Positions 1-8,231 of a stretch of 64,000 nt of DNA are shown here, piece by piece. The notes under the pieces were generated by a model. It had not been told where the DNA came from. It did not search any database and worked only from the letters and a program-made list of their open reading frames with translations. The position numbers and the translations under genes were made by a program. The DNA comes from Candidatus Bathyarchaeota archaeon (GTDB lineage: Archaea > Thermoproteota > Bathyarchaeia > Bathyarchaeales > Bathycorpusculaceae): assembly GCA_003151735.1 (NCBI GenBank), contig PLYI01000065.1:31473-95472 (forward strand). Reading direction: 5' to 3'. How positions within the stretch are numbered: position 1 is the stretch's first letter; each line of letters begins with the position of its first letter.

Positions 1-89
1 CATTTTAGTTTTCTTATTTATTAGGTCGAGAAGGTTTAGAAAAGTTTCTTATTAAAGTTAATCTGATAAACTACCAAAAGGGCTCCAAC

Positions 90-545
90 ATGATGCAAAT
101 CACGTTAGACGACATTGATAAATGTATACTGGAGTTACTGCAGCTCGACGCACGAGCTTCTTTTGCTGACTTAAGTCGAAAATTAGACGTAGCCGAAGCC
201 ACAGTCCGGTTTAGGGTTAAGCGGCTTATTGACAACGGCGTGATTACCAGATTTGCTGCGTTGCTTAACCCCGCTAAAGTTGGTTTTGGAGTGAGTGGAG
301 CGATTTTGCTTAAAATTGACCCAGCCAATTTGGAACAAGCATGTAAGCAACTGGTGGCTTTTGATGAGACATTGTACCTATTTCAAAGTACGGGGGAATA
401 TGACGTGGTTTCAGTGATACTTGCCCGTGACATGATTCACTTGAATGACCTTGTAAAGAGGACTAAAATGATTGTTGGAGTGAAGGATGCTCGAGTCTCG
501 GTGACGACGCGGTTTTTGAAGTTTGATCCCGCAATAAAATTTTGA
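90..545 (+). CDS. Lrp/AsnC-family transcriptional regulator (HTH plus RAM domain)
   Basis: ORF with N-terminal HTH (LDDIDKCILELLQLDARASFADLSRKLDVAEATVRFRVKRL) and AsnC-like C-terminal domain. Confidence 0.85.
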   Translation: MMQITLDDIDKCILELLQLDARASFADLSRKLDVAEATVRFRVKRLIDNGVITRFAALLNPAKVGFGVSGAILLKIDPANLEQACKQLVAFDETLYLFQSTGEYDVVSVILARDMIHLNDLVKRTKMIVGVKDARVSVTTRFLKFDPAIKF

Positions 546-640
546 ATTTGTGTTTGTTGGCGTGATCTAAGAGTCAAGGTTGCGGAATCAGCAACACCTC
601 CATATGAAGATTAGTTTTTCCGCAACATTAATAGCTGATT

Positions 641-1201
641 TTGCAACTAGCAGTAATAACAAACACGATATCCGCCCAACGGACATCTTGTCTGCAATTA
701 AACTTAGGATGGAACAATTTGGCGATTGAAGACGTTAAAGGCCTTGATGAAACCGACCGAAAAATAGTGCAGATAATCCAAGACGATTTCCCCATGGTTG
801 AACATCCATGGAAAGAAGTAGGCGACAAGCTCAACATCACAGAAGATGACGTAATAAAACGGTTAAAACGCCTAAACGAAAAGGGCATCACACGAAAAAT
901 AGGATCCATCGTTGACGCCTCAAAGATCGGTCTAACCGCAGCAACTTTGGTCGCTATGAAAGTTCCCCAAAACAAAGTTGACCAAGTAGCCCGCACAATC
1001 AACGAGTATAGCAGCATCTCACACAACTACGAACGCGAACACGAATACAACGTATGGTTCACCATAACGGCATCAAGCAGCAAAGACTTAACCAACATTC
1101 TGGAGGAAATTAAGCAAAAAACAGGAATCCACCCCGGCAACGTCCTCAATCTCCCTACAAAACAACGTTTCAAAATAAACGTACGTTTCCAACTAACCTA
1201 A
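641..1201 (+). CDS. ahbA: Siroheme decarboxylase subunit (AsnC-like fold, AhbA-like); true start may be internal (~721)
   Basis: LDETDRKIVQIIQDDFPMVEHPWKEV...ISHNYEREHEYNVWFTITA resembles the siroheme decarboxylase pattern; directly upstream of AhbB/C/D-like genes. Confidence 0.75.
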   Translation: MQLAVITNTISAQRTSCLQLNLGWNNLAIEDVKGLDETDRKIVQIIQDDFPMVEHPWKEVGDKLNITEDDVIKRLKRLNEKGITRKIGSIVDASKIGLTAATLVAMKVPQNKVDQVARTINEYSSISHNYEREHEYNVWFTITASSSKDLTNILEEIKQKTGIHPGNVLNLPTKQRFKINVRFQLT

Positions 1202-1202
1202 G

Positions 1203-1706
1203 GTGAATGCAATGGATGAAATTGACTGTAAAATCTTGTTAGAAACAAATAAGGGGCTTCTTTTAACGCCTGAACCTTTCACCGAAATAGCCGCCCAAAT
1301 AGGTATCACGCCTCGAGAAGTTATAGCTCGAATAGTCAAGCTGCGTGAGAGCGGCATAATCAGGCGGTTTGGCGCTTCAATCAAACCCAATGACCTTGGT
1401 TTTTCAGCAAATGCCCTCGTAGCGTGGAAGGTACCTGAAAACCGCGTTCAAGAAGTGGGCATCTTTTTGTCAAAATTCAGTGAAGTCACGCATTGCTACG
1501 AACGCCATGCTGTTGCTGGCAAATGGGAATACAACCTCTACACAGTTATGCATGCCAAAGAACGCGAATCCGTTGAGCAGCTAGTTAAGAATCTTTCAGA
1601 GGTAACCGCCGTCCAGGACTTCCAGATTTTATACAGCACAAGAGACCTCAAAAGAACCTGCGTCCGCTCGACTTCTGGTGCTCTTTCCACAGAAGGAGGC
1701 AAATAA
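1203..1706 (+). CDS. ahbB: Siroheme decarboxylase subunit (AhbB-like)
   Basis: IIRRFGASIKPNDLGFSANALVAWKVPENRV...THCYERHAVAGKWEYNLYTVMHA motif; operon context. Confidence 0.75.
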   Translation: MNAMDEIDCKILLETNKGLLLTPEPFTEIAAQIGITPREVIARIVKLRESGIIRRFGASIKPNDLGFSANALVAWKVPENRVQEVGIFLSKFSEVTHCYERHAVAGKWEYNLYTVMHAKERESVEQLVKNLSEVTAVQDFQILYSTRDLKRTCVRSTSGALSTEGGK

Positions 1707-1709
1707 AAT

Positions 1710-2858
1710 TTGATTAACATTTCTAAACTTTGGTGCGGCACCCCCGGCTCCATGGATCACCTACGTTACGGAGGCGCAGTACATCAAAAGCCTGTGGTCG
1801 TTTGGAACAGCACCCGACGATGCAACCTCCACTGTGTACACTGCTACTCAAAATCAGAAAACAAACTCTACCCAAACGAGCTAACAACAACCGAAGCAAA
1901 AGCCTTCGTGGAAGACCTTGCAGCATTCGGCGTTCCAGTGCTATTGTTCTCTGGCGGCGAACCCTTACTTAGAAAAGACCTCTTCGAAGTTGCTCACCTT
2001 GCAACCTCCAAAGGCATACGAGCAGTGCTATCAACAAACGGCACACTCATCACTGAAAGCGCCGCAAGACAACTAAAAACCGCAGGCTTCTCATACGTTG
2101 GAGTCAGCTTAGATGGCATAGGCGAAACCAACAATAAATTCCGAGGCAAAGAAAACGCTTTCGAAGCGGCGGTTGCAGGAATTCGCAATTGTCTAAAAGC
2201 CGGCGTTAAACCTGGGCTTCGTTTCACTGTAACCAAATATAACTACAGTGATTTGCCTGAAATTTTTGATTTTATAGAAGCTGAAAAAATTCCTCGTGCC
2301 TGCTTTTACCATTTAGCCTATGTGGGACGGGGAACGGCTATGGCAAAAGATGACCTAACACACGAGCAGACCCGCGAGTTTATGGATTACATTTTTATCA
2401 AAACCGAAGAGTTCCATCAAAAAAAGGTGAAAACAGAAATCTTGACGGTTGATAACCATGCTGACGCCGCTTACCTTTACTTAAAACTAAAAGAAAAAGA
2501 CCCAAAAAAAGCTGAGGAAGTCATGCAGCTTTTGAAAACAAATAAGGGGAACAGTTCAGGGCAAGGTATTGGATGCGTGGACTCCGCGGGTTGGGTGCAT
2601 CCTGACCAATTCTGGCAGCATTATTCTCTTGGCAACATACGTGAACGCCGATTCAGCGAAATCTGGAGCGACAACTCCGAAGCATTGCTTCATGCACTGC
2701 GGAACCGAAAAGAGCATCTCCGAGGAAAATGCAGCCAATGCCGATTCCTCAACATATGCAATGGCAACCTCCGAGTCCGAGCTGAAGCCATCTACAGCGA
2801 CATATGGGCATCTGACCCCGCCTGCTACCTAACACCGCAGGAAACAGCGCCTCTTTAG
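1710..2858 (+). CDS. ahbC: Radical SAM protein, AhbC-like (12,18-didecarboxysiroheme deacetylase)
   Basis: CNLHCVHC radical SAM motif; GCVDSAGWVHPDQFWQHYSLGNIRERRFSEIW SPASM-type C-terminus; cluster with siroheme decarboxylase genes. Confidence 0.8.
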   Translation: MINISKLWCGTPGSMDHLRYGGAVHQKPVVVWNSTRRCNLHCVHCYSKSENKLYPNELTTTEAKAFVEDLAAFGVPVLLFSGGEPLLRKDLFEVAHLATSKGIRAVLSTNGTLITESAARQLKTAGFSYVGVSLDGIGETNNKFRGKENAFEAAVAGIRNCLKAGVKPGLRFTVTKYNYSDLPEIFDFIEAEKIPRACFYHLAYVGRGTAMAKDDLTHEQTREFMDYIFIKTEEFHQKKVKTEILTVDNHADAAYLYLKLKEKDPKKAEEVMQLLKTNKGNSSGQGIGCVDSAGWVHPDQFWQHYSLGNIRERRFSEIWSDNSEALLHALRNRKEHLRGKCSQCRFLNICNGNLRVRAEAIYSDIWASDPACYLTPQETAPL

Positions 2859-2869
2859 GAAAGACAAAC

Positions 2870-3943
2870 ATGAGCACGCCAACTTTGCATAATCCCCTTC
2901 AATCTCCAGCGTTGGCGCCTAACGTTATAGCTTGGGAATCCACGCGGGCATGTGACTTCGCCTGCGTTCACTGCCGAGCCAAAGCCCAAAAACTGCCAGA
3001 CCCCAACCAACTCACCACCCAAGAAGCCCTTGCATTAATGGACCAAATCGCCGACCTCTGCAAACCCGTTTTAATCATAAGCGGCGGCGACCCCCTGCAG
3101 AGAAAAGACATCTTTGAAATCGCCTCACACGCTTCCAGCCGAGGCATAAGGGTAGCTATGTCTCCGAGCGGAAGCGACATCACTCCCGATGTCATCAAAA
3201 AAATGAAGTCGTCAGGGGTCAAGATGATCTCGTTAAGTTTAGATGGCTCTAAACCTGAAATCCACGATAGCTTCCGTCAGGTGCCGGGCGCTTTTGAGTT
3301 GGCTATGAAGAACATGTCTTATGCCCGACAAGGAGACCTACCGTTTCGAGTTAACACTACAGTTACCAAACATAACCTCAGCAACCTTTCGGATATTCTT
3401 GGGTTGGCTGTGGAAGTGGGCGCTAAAGAATGGGATATCTTCATGCTGGTGCCCACGGGACGCGGCAAAGTGGAAATGGAAATAACGCCAAGCCAGTACG
3501 AGGAAACGTTGCAGTTCATCTACAACGCTAGCCGCACATCGCAGATTCCCATCAAAATGACCTGCGCACCCCAATACATGCGCGTCTTAGCGCAGGGCCA
3601 AAAAAGTGAACCAGCCCAAACAACCGTTCATGGCGGAAGACGTGCTGGTGGCAGAGGCTGCATGTCAGGCAACGGATTCTGCTTCATCTCCCACGTCGGC
3701 GAGGTCTTTGGATGCGGTTTCTTGCCCATACCTGCAGGAAACATTCGGCAACAAAGCTTCAAACAAATCTATCAACAGTCCCCACTGTTCCTTAAACTGC
3801 GCAACCACAGCCTGCTGAAAGGAAAATGCGGAGCTTGCGAATACAAAACAATATGCGGCGGCTGCCGAGCAAGAGCATTATCCATCCATAAAAGTCACTT
3901 GGAAGAAGAACCCTACTGCGTCTACATACCCCAAAAATGCTGA
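2870..3943 (+). CDS. ahbD: Radical SAM/SPASM protein, AhbD-like heme synthase
   Basis: CDFACVHC radical SAM motif, C-terminal Cys-rich SPASM (CGACEYKTICGGCRARA); cluster context. Confidence 0.78.
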   Translation: MSTPTLHNPLQSPALAPNVIAWESTRACDFACVHCRAKAQKLPDPNQLTTQEALALMDQIADLCKPVLIISGGDPLQRKDIFEIASHASSRGIRVAMSPSGSDITPDVIKKMKSSGVKMISLSLDGSKPEIHDSFRQVPGAFELAMKNMSYARQGDLPFRVNTTVTKHNLSNLSDILGLAVEVGAKEWDIFMLVPTGRGKVEMEITPSQYEETLQFIYNASRTSQIPIKMTCAPQYMRVLAQGQKSEPAQTTVHGGRRAGGRGCMSGNGFCFISHVGEVFGCGFLPIPAGNIRQQSFKQIYQQSPLFLKLRNHSLLKGKCGACEYKTICGGCRARALSIHKSHLEEEPYCVYIPQKC

Positions 3944-4013
3944 TGCCTAAATTCTTTTTAACAGATTTTCAACAAATAAATGTCGCCAAAAATCTCCAAT
4001 ACGACGTATCCCC

Positions 4014-4053
4014 CTTAGGTTTCTGCAATGAGTTTCTAATTAGCTCCAAATAG
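4014..4053 (+). repeat. Dispersed intergenic repeat, copy 1 (CTTAGGTTTCTGCAATGA...ATTAGCTCCAAAT)
   Basis: 18-nt exact match to 23978-23995, followed at the same spacing by ATTAG-CTCCAAAT. Confidence 0.7.
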
Positions 4054-4111
4054 GCCGATGGAAACTTGATTTTACAACTTACCCATGCAGAATCAAGGCA
4101 ACAGGTATGTT

Positions 4112-4659
4112 TTATGAATTTTTTGGAGCAACTATAATTCCTAACCAAATTGACCCTGAATACGATTGGTCATATTTTCCCTGTGCTGATAGAAACTTGA
4201 GGTTACCCAAATCGATTTCAATAGCATATCTTCCTGTTGGGGCATTATCAGCCCATTTAATTGTTAAAATAGTAGAGTTAGAGGTGTCTGGTTGTAAAGT
4301 TATTTGACTTAGGCTGAAAGAGTAGTTGAAAACTGATTCTTGAACAATAGAAGTATTTCAGCTGTTAGTGTCCCAATTGCTATAGTTTATCGTGCTTTTG
4401 TAAGCCGTTAACCTTGGGTTTTCAATAGGTATTGCTATTTGCGCTGAACTCATTGATGTAAAAGTAAGATTTACCTGTTGAGTTGAATCTTGTGAAACGT
4501 TCATAACACCTGTTAAATTGCCTGCATTTTGTGGGGAAATGCTGTAAGTTAGAGTATTGGGGTACTTGCTGGTTGAATTCTGTTTGCGTAACCCAAGTAT
4601 AAACCAACAACGACTGCGACTACCAGAATGATTGAAATCAAGTGGTATCTGCGCTTCAT
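4112..4659 (-). pseudogene. Disrupted exported/membrane-anchored protein gene
   Basis: ATG at 4659 gives MKRRYHLISIILVVAVVVGLYLGYANRIQPASTPIL*; the body (STSKYPNTLTYSISPQNAGNLTG...YSNWDTNS) is in another frame, then an in-frame TGA, then NTSIVQESVFNYSFSLSQITLQPDTSNSTILTIKWADNAPTGRYAIEIDLGNLKFLSAQGKYDQSYSGSIWLGIIVAPKNS*. Confidence 0.7.
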
Positions 4660-4747
4660 CTCTCAGGTTAGCCATCACTCTTTTGATTACTCAGCGATGA
4701 ACATTAACTTGTACTTAACTGTCAATTAAGAATAGGAAGTTTAATGG

Positions 4748-4822
4748 TGGGCCGAGGCGGATTTGAACTGCCGACCTTTCGATTATCAGTCGAACGCTCC
4801 AGCCAAGCTGAGCTACCGGCCC
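4748..4822 (-). tRNA. tRNA-Ile(GAT)
   Basis: Cloverleaf read on the reverse strand: GGGCCGG/TCGGCCC acceptor, TTCGA-CTGATAA-TCGAA anticodon arm, GTTCAAATC T-loop; genomically encoded CCA follows A73. Confidence 0.95.
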
Positions 4823-4923
4823 CCATTTGAGGTGACACCAATCTAATATTATGTAGGTTTATAAGAATTGCCATAAATCTTTTAATGCAACACCATTGTT
4901 GAATTGTTAGGTTAGTTGTGTTT

Positions 4924-4999
4924 GGGCTCGTAGCCTAGCCAGGATTAAGGTGTCGGCCTTCGGAGCCGGAGATCGTGGGTCCGAATCCCACCGAGCCCG
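4924..4999 (+). tRNA. tRNA-Arg(TCG)
   Basis: GGGCTCG/CGAGCCC acceptor, anticodon loop CTTCGGA, T-arm GTGGGTCCGAATCCCAC; no encoded CCA. Confidence 0.93.
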
Positions 5000-5089
5000 C
5001 TTCAATCTCCATTTAGATTGTTATTACTTTTTGAAGTCACATATCCGTAAATAATCAAAAATACCTCGTGTAAGTGGAGTTTTGGTAAC

Positions 5090-5212
5090 ATGCAAGCTCA
5101 GACTTCTGGAGAAATTGAAGAACACCTCAAAATGACCGATGGCTTCAACCTTTTTTGCAGGCATTGGCCGTCGGTTGGACCTGCGTAAAGAGCAGTAATT
5201 TTCCTTCATGGG
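5090..5212 (+). pseudogene. 5' fragment of an alpha/beta-hydrolase (lysophospholipase-like) gene
   Basis: MQAQTSGEIEEHLKMTDGFNLFCRHWPSVGPA*RAVIFLHG: in-frame TAA, then a V-I-F-L-H-G strand typical of alpha/beta hydrolases; stops resembling that family at ~5212. Confidence 0.55.
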
Positions 5213-5901
5213 CGTCGACGCTGTGGTGTTCTACAGAATCAAACCTGACGAAATATCAGTTAAGGCGTCACAGTATGCCGTGGCGAGTTTTGCCGCTCAA
5301 ATCGACACCCTTGCCCGAACAGTTCTAAGAGACATCATTGGCGGCATGGATATGAGTGTAGCTAACCCCTCCAGACCCATAATCAACGCCAGCCTAAAAA
5401 CTGCCCTCGACGAGCAGACGGAAAAGTGGGGCATCGAAATTGTAAGGGCAGAAATCAAAGATTTAAAGCCGCCCATAGAACTCATCATATCAATGGAGTC
5501 TGTTCTCAAAGCAGACAACGACCGTCAAGCAGCCGAAAAAACAGCCATAGCACAAGCGACCTTGGCAGGTGGACAGAAAAACGCGGCAATTCAAGTTGCA
5601 GAAGGCCAAAAACAAGCCCATCCTGCAAGATGAAGGACAGAAAACCGCAACTATCGCTATAGCTGAAGGCGATGCTCAAGCAACTAAGCTGAGGAACGAA
5701 GCTTTAACCACTTACTTCAAGGACAGTGCCATCACCTTCAAGCAGCTAGACACGATTTCCGCATCGCTTCAGAACAACACAATGATAATTGTTCCCGAAG
5801 GAAAAGCCATATCACTTATACTTAATGAGCAAGAGAACCTTTCAAAAGCAACGATCATACCTGTTCCGACGCCGCCACAGAAAAGCGTTAAACAAATGTA
5901 A
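5208..5901 (+). pseudogene. 5'-truncated, frameshifted SPFH/slipin (stomatin-like) gene
   Basis: Frame 1 GVDAVVFYRIKPDEISVKASQYAVASFAAQIDTLARTVLRDIIGG...; the continuation ILQDEGQKTATIAIAEGDAQATKLRNEALTTY... is in another frame from ~5615; N-terminus missing. Confidence 0.75.
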
Positions 5902-5926
5902 ACAACTTCAACTCTAAACTGAGTGG

Positions 5927-6346
5927 TTACGCCAATTTTAGGGTGCCCACGTAATCCTTTATCATTTCTTCATGTACAAAAGCTAACGGCGTAGGGAGCT
6001 GGTTTAAGCTGAAGAGTTTGATTTCTTGGATTTCGCTTTCCTGCTTTTTGATTTCTCCACCCACAGGCTTCACTACAAAGCAGGTTGGGTAATACTCGTA
6101 TTCTATGTCATCTTTGACGCCTTTTTCAACATATTCGCCTACCTTGCTAACAATGGTTACGTCGAGTCCTGTCTCCTCTTTAACTTCCCGAACAATCGTT
6201 TGCTCTATGGTTTCGCCATGATCCATTCTGCCGCCAGGCAACGCCCAGTAACCCACGAAGGGAAGAGTGTTTCGTTTTATAAGCAAAATCTTGTCTTCAG
6301 GAAATGGGATTATGGCGGTTGAGGTTTTACCTATGTACTTCTTCAT
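5927..6346 (-). CDS. NUDIX hydrolase
   Basis: Nudix box GGRMDHGETIEQTIVREVKEETGLDV. Confidence 0.93.
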   Translation of the reverse strand: MKKYIGKTSTAIIPFPEDKILLIKRNTLPFVGYWALPGGRMDHGETIEQTIVREVKEETGLDVTIVSKVGEYVEKGVKDDIEYEYYPTCFVVKPVGGEIKKQESEIQEIKLFSLNQLPTPLAFVHEEMIKDYVGTLKLA

Positions 6347-6357
6347 AGCGACCTTTC

Positions 6358-7164
6358 CTAAGTTGTTATTTTCAGTCTCCAGTTAATCACTATAGATGCC
6401 GCGAAGATGACGATGCCTGAGAAAACAACTAGCGGACCTGAGAATGGAATCGCAGTGTTAGGACCAAAAAAGAGGCTCCAGATAAGAACTCCCGAGAACC
6501 CGGCAATGGCGCCGAAAACTGCACTTAGCCACGAGTACCTTCGCATATGCGAACTCAAGTTTTTAGCCGCAATCGCGGGCACAATTACGAGAAACCCTAC
6601 AAGTAATGTTCCGACTATTTGTATACCGATAGCCACCACAACTGAAACAAGGAAAAGATAAAGCAGATTCACTCTTGCAACCTTAATGCCCTTTGAGATT
6701 GCAAGGTCCTCGGAAATCATCGCCAATACCAACTTGTCATAGATTAATTTAGTTAGAACTATGGCCACAACACAGACTACTGCTGCCACGGTGGTGCTAA
6801 GCAAGGTTACCTGAGAAATATCGCCAAAAAGTGCAGCTTCTAGCGCATCCAAATTATTCCCATAAATCAAAATACCGATTGCCAACGCGAGAGTGAACAT
6901 CGCTCCTACGAGCGCTTCAAAAGAGATTTTTGTAGTTCTTTGAATTTGCCAAATAATCGCGGCCGAAACAAACAAAAAGGCAAAAGCGCCCAAAAAGGGG
7001 TTAAAATGAAAAGTTATCCCTATGGCCAAGCCAGGCAAAGCAACATGAGAAAGGGCATCGCCAACCAGTGCCATCTTCTCAAGTACCATCAAGGAACCCA
7101 AGTAACCTGTGGCAACCCCGACGAAGATTGAAAGGGCTAGGCTGTAGAAGGTTGAATCAAGCAT
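6358..7164 (-). CDS. Metal (Zn/Mn) ABC transporter permease, ZnuB-like
   Basis: Multi-TM protein with ABC-3 family features (GYLGSLMVLEKMALVGDALSHVALPGLAIG). Confidence 0.88.
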   Translation of the reverse strand: MLDSTFYSLALSIFVGVATGYLGSLMVLEKMALVGDALSHVALPGLAIGITFHFNPFLGAFAFLFVSAAIIWQIQRTTKISFEALVGAMFTLALAIGILIYGNNLDALEAALFGDISQVTLLSTTVAAVVCVVAIVLTKLIYDKLVLAMISEDLAISKGIKVARVNLLYLFLVSVVVAIGIQIVGTLLVGFLVIVPAIAAKNLSSHMRRYSWLSAVFGAIAGFSGVLIWSLFFGPNTAIPFSGPLVVFSGIVIFAASIVINWRLKITT

Positions 7165-7169
7165 ACAAG

Positions 7170-7865
7170 TCAGTTTTCTCCTCGTTCTGTTTCAACGCAG
7201 ACTGTTTCGCCATAAATCTGTCTTTGGATGTCCGGTTTCGCTATTTCCTCTGCTGGTCCACAGAATGTTAGGCATTTGTTTAGGGCAAGTAAATCATCTG
7301 CGTATTCCTGTACAATGTGAATGTTGTGTGTTATTAGGAAAATCGTTATTTTCTGGGTTTGTTTGATTTCATTGAGCATCAGGTAGATTGGTTCTTCACT
7401 GTCCATGTCAACGCCCGTTGTGGGCTCATCCAAAAGCAGCACATTGGGGTTGTCGTTTAATGCCCAAGCAATCAAAACTCGCCTCAACTGCCCACCCGAC
7501 AAGACACCTAACCGCTTGTTCAAGATGGTATCGTCGTTTAATCTTACTTTTCTTAGAGACTTTTCTACGTCAACGCCGTTTCCAAGTGAGAGGAACTCTC
7601 TAACGGACATTGGAATATCAGATACCGCGACGTATTGGGGTACGTAGCCGATTTTTACTTTCTCTGTCCACTCCATCGAACCAGTATGTGGAACAAGGTT
7701 CAGAAGGGTTTTGAGCAGGATTGTTTTGCCCGCGCCGTTGGGTCCAAGTATGGCTAGGGTTGTTCCCTTCTTAACATTAAAACTAATGTGATCTAGTAAA
7801 ATTTGGTTTTGTAGTTTTACGCCAAGATTTGAAACTTTCAATATGTAACTGTTGTCTTCAGCCAT
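7170..7865 (-). CDS. Metal ABC transporter ATP-binding protein, ZnuC-like
   Basis: Walker A GPNGAGKT, signature LSGGQLRR, Walker B VLLLDEPT; adjacent permease. Confidence 0.92.
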   Translation of the reverse strand: MAEDNSYILKVSNLGVKLQNQILLDHISFNVKKGTTLAILGPNGAGKTILLKTLLNLVPHTGSMEWTEKVKIGYVPQYVAVSDIPMSVREFLSLGNGVDVEKSLRKVRLNDDTILNKRLGVLSGGQLRRVLIAWALNDNPNVLLLDEPTTGVDMDSEEPIYLMLNEIKQTQKITIFLITHNIHIVQEYADDLLALNKCLTFCGPAEEIAKPDIQRQIYGETVCVETERGEN

Positions 7866-8031
7866 AATTAACCATCTTTCACATTACCTTAGGCAGAGCG
7901 CATATAATATTTGTGTGAGGAACGCAATAAGTTTTTTGAAATAGGGTACGTGTACCTTTTTTTTGATTTCATAAGGAATGTAAAAAAGGGGGCGTCCACA
8001 TTATCATTTTTTTATAAAGGCGGTTCAGTCT

Positions 8032-8214
8032 ATGGAGAACGCGAAAATAATTACCTCTATCGTTTCATTGTTTGGCGCAATAGCTGGAGTTTTATTTACA
8101 AGGATTGCGAATCCTCCTGAGGGCTTCCTCTATTGGATACCCTTGTTCGCAATGTTCGGTGTAATCGCAGCGAACCTGGTTCTGCTAATTGTATATGCAA
8201 TATCCAAAAGCTAA
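8032..8214 (+). CDS. Small two-TM membrane protein (60 aa)
   Basis: MENAKIITSIVSLFGAIAGVLFTRIANPPEGFLYWIPLFAMFGVIAANLVLLIVYAISKS; two hydrophobic segments. Confidence 0.55.
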   Translation: MENAKIITSIVSLFGAIAGVLFTRIANPPEGFLYWIPLFAMFGVIAANLVLLIVYAISKS

Positions 8215-8231
8215 GTCAACAAAACCAAGCG

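Noticed and set aside
641-1706. Calling the two AsnC-like ORFs transcription regulators
   Set aside because: Sequence features (HNYERE...NVWF and THCYERH...EYNLYT) and their position before two radical SAM genes fit siroheme decarboxylase subunits better; only 90-545 is kept as a regulator.
4107-4307. Plus-strand 66-aa ORF
   Set aside because: It is antisense to coding-like minus-strand sequence (ITLQPDTSNSTILTIKWADNAPTGRYAIEIDL...).
4112-4659. The internal TGA as a selenocysteine codon
   Set aside because: The same gene also carries a frameshift, no SECIS-like element was recognised, and the only SelB-like protein in the window has a dead G domain.
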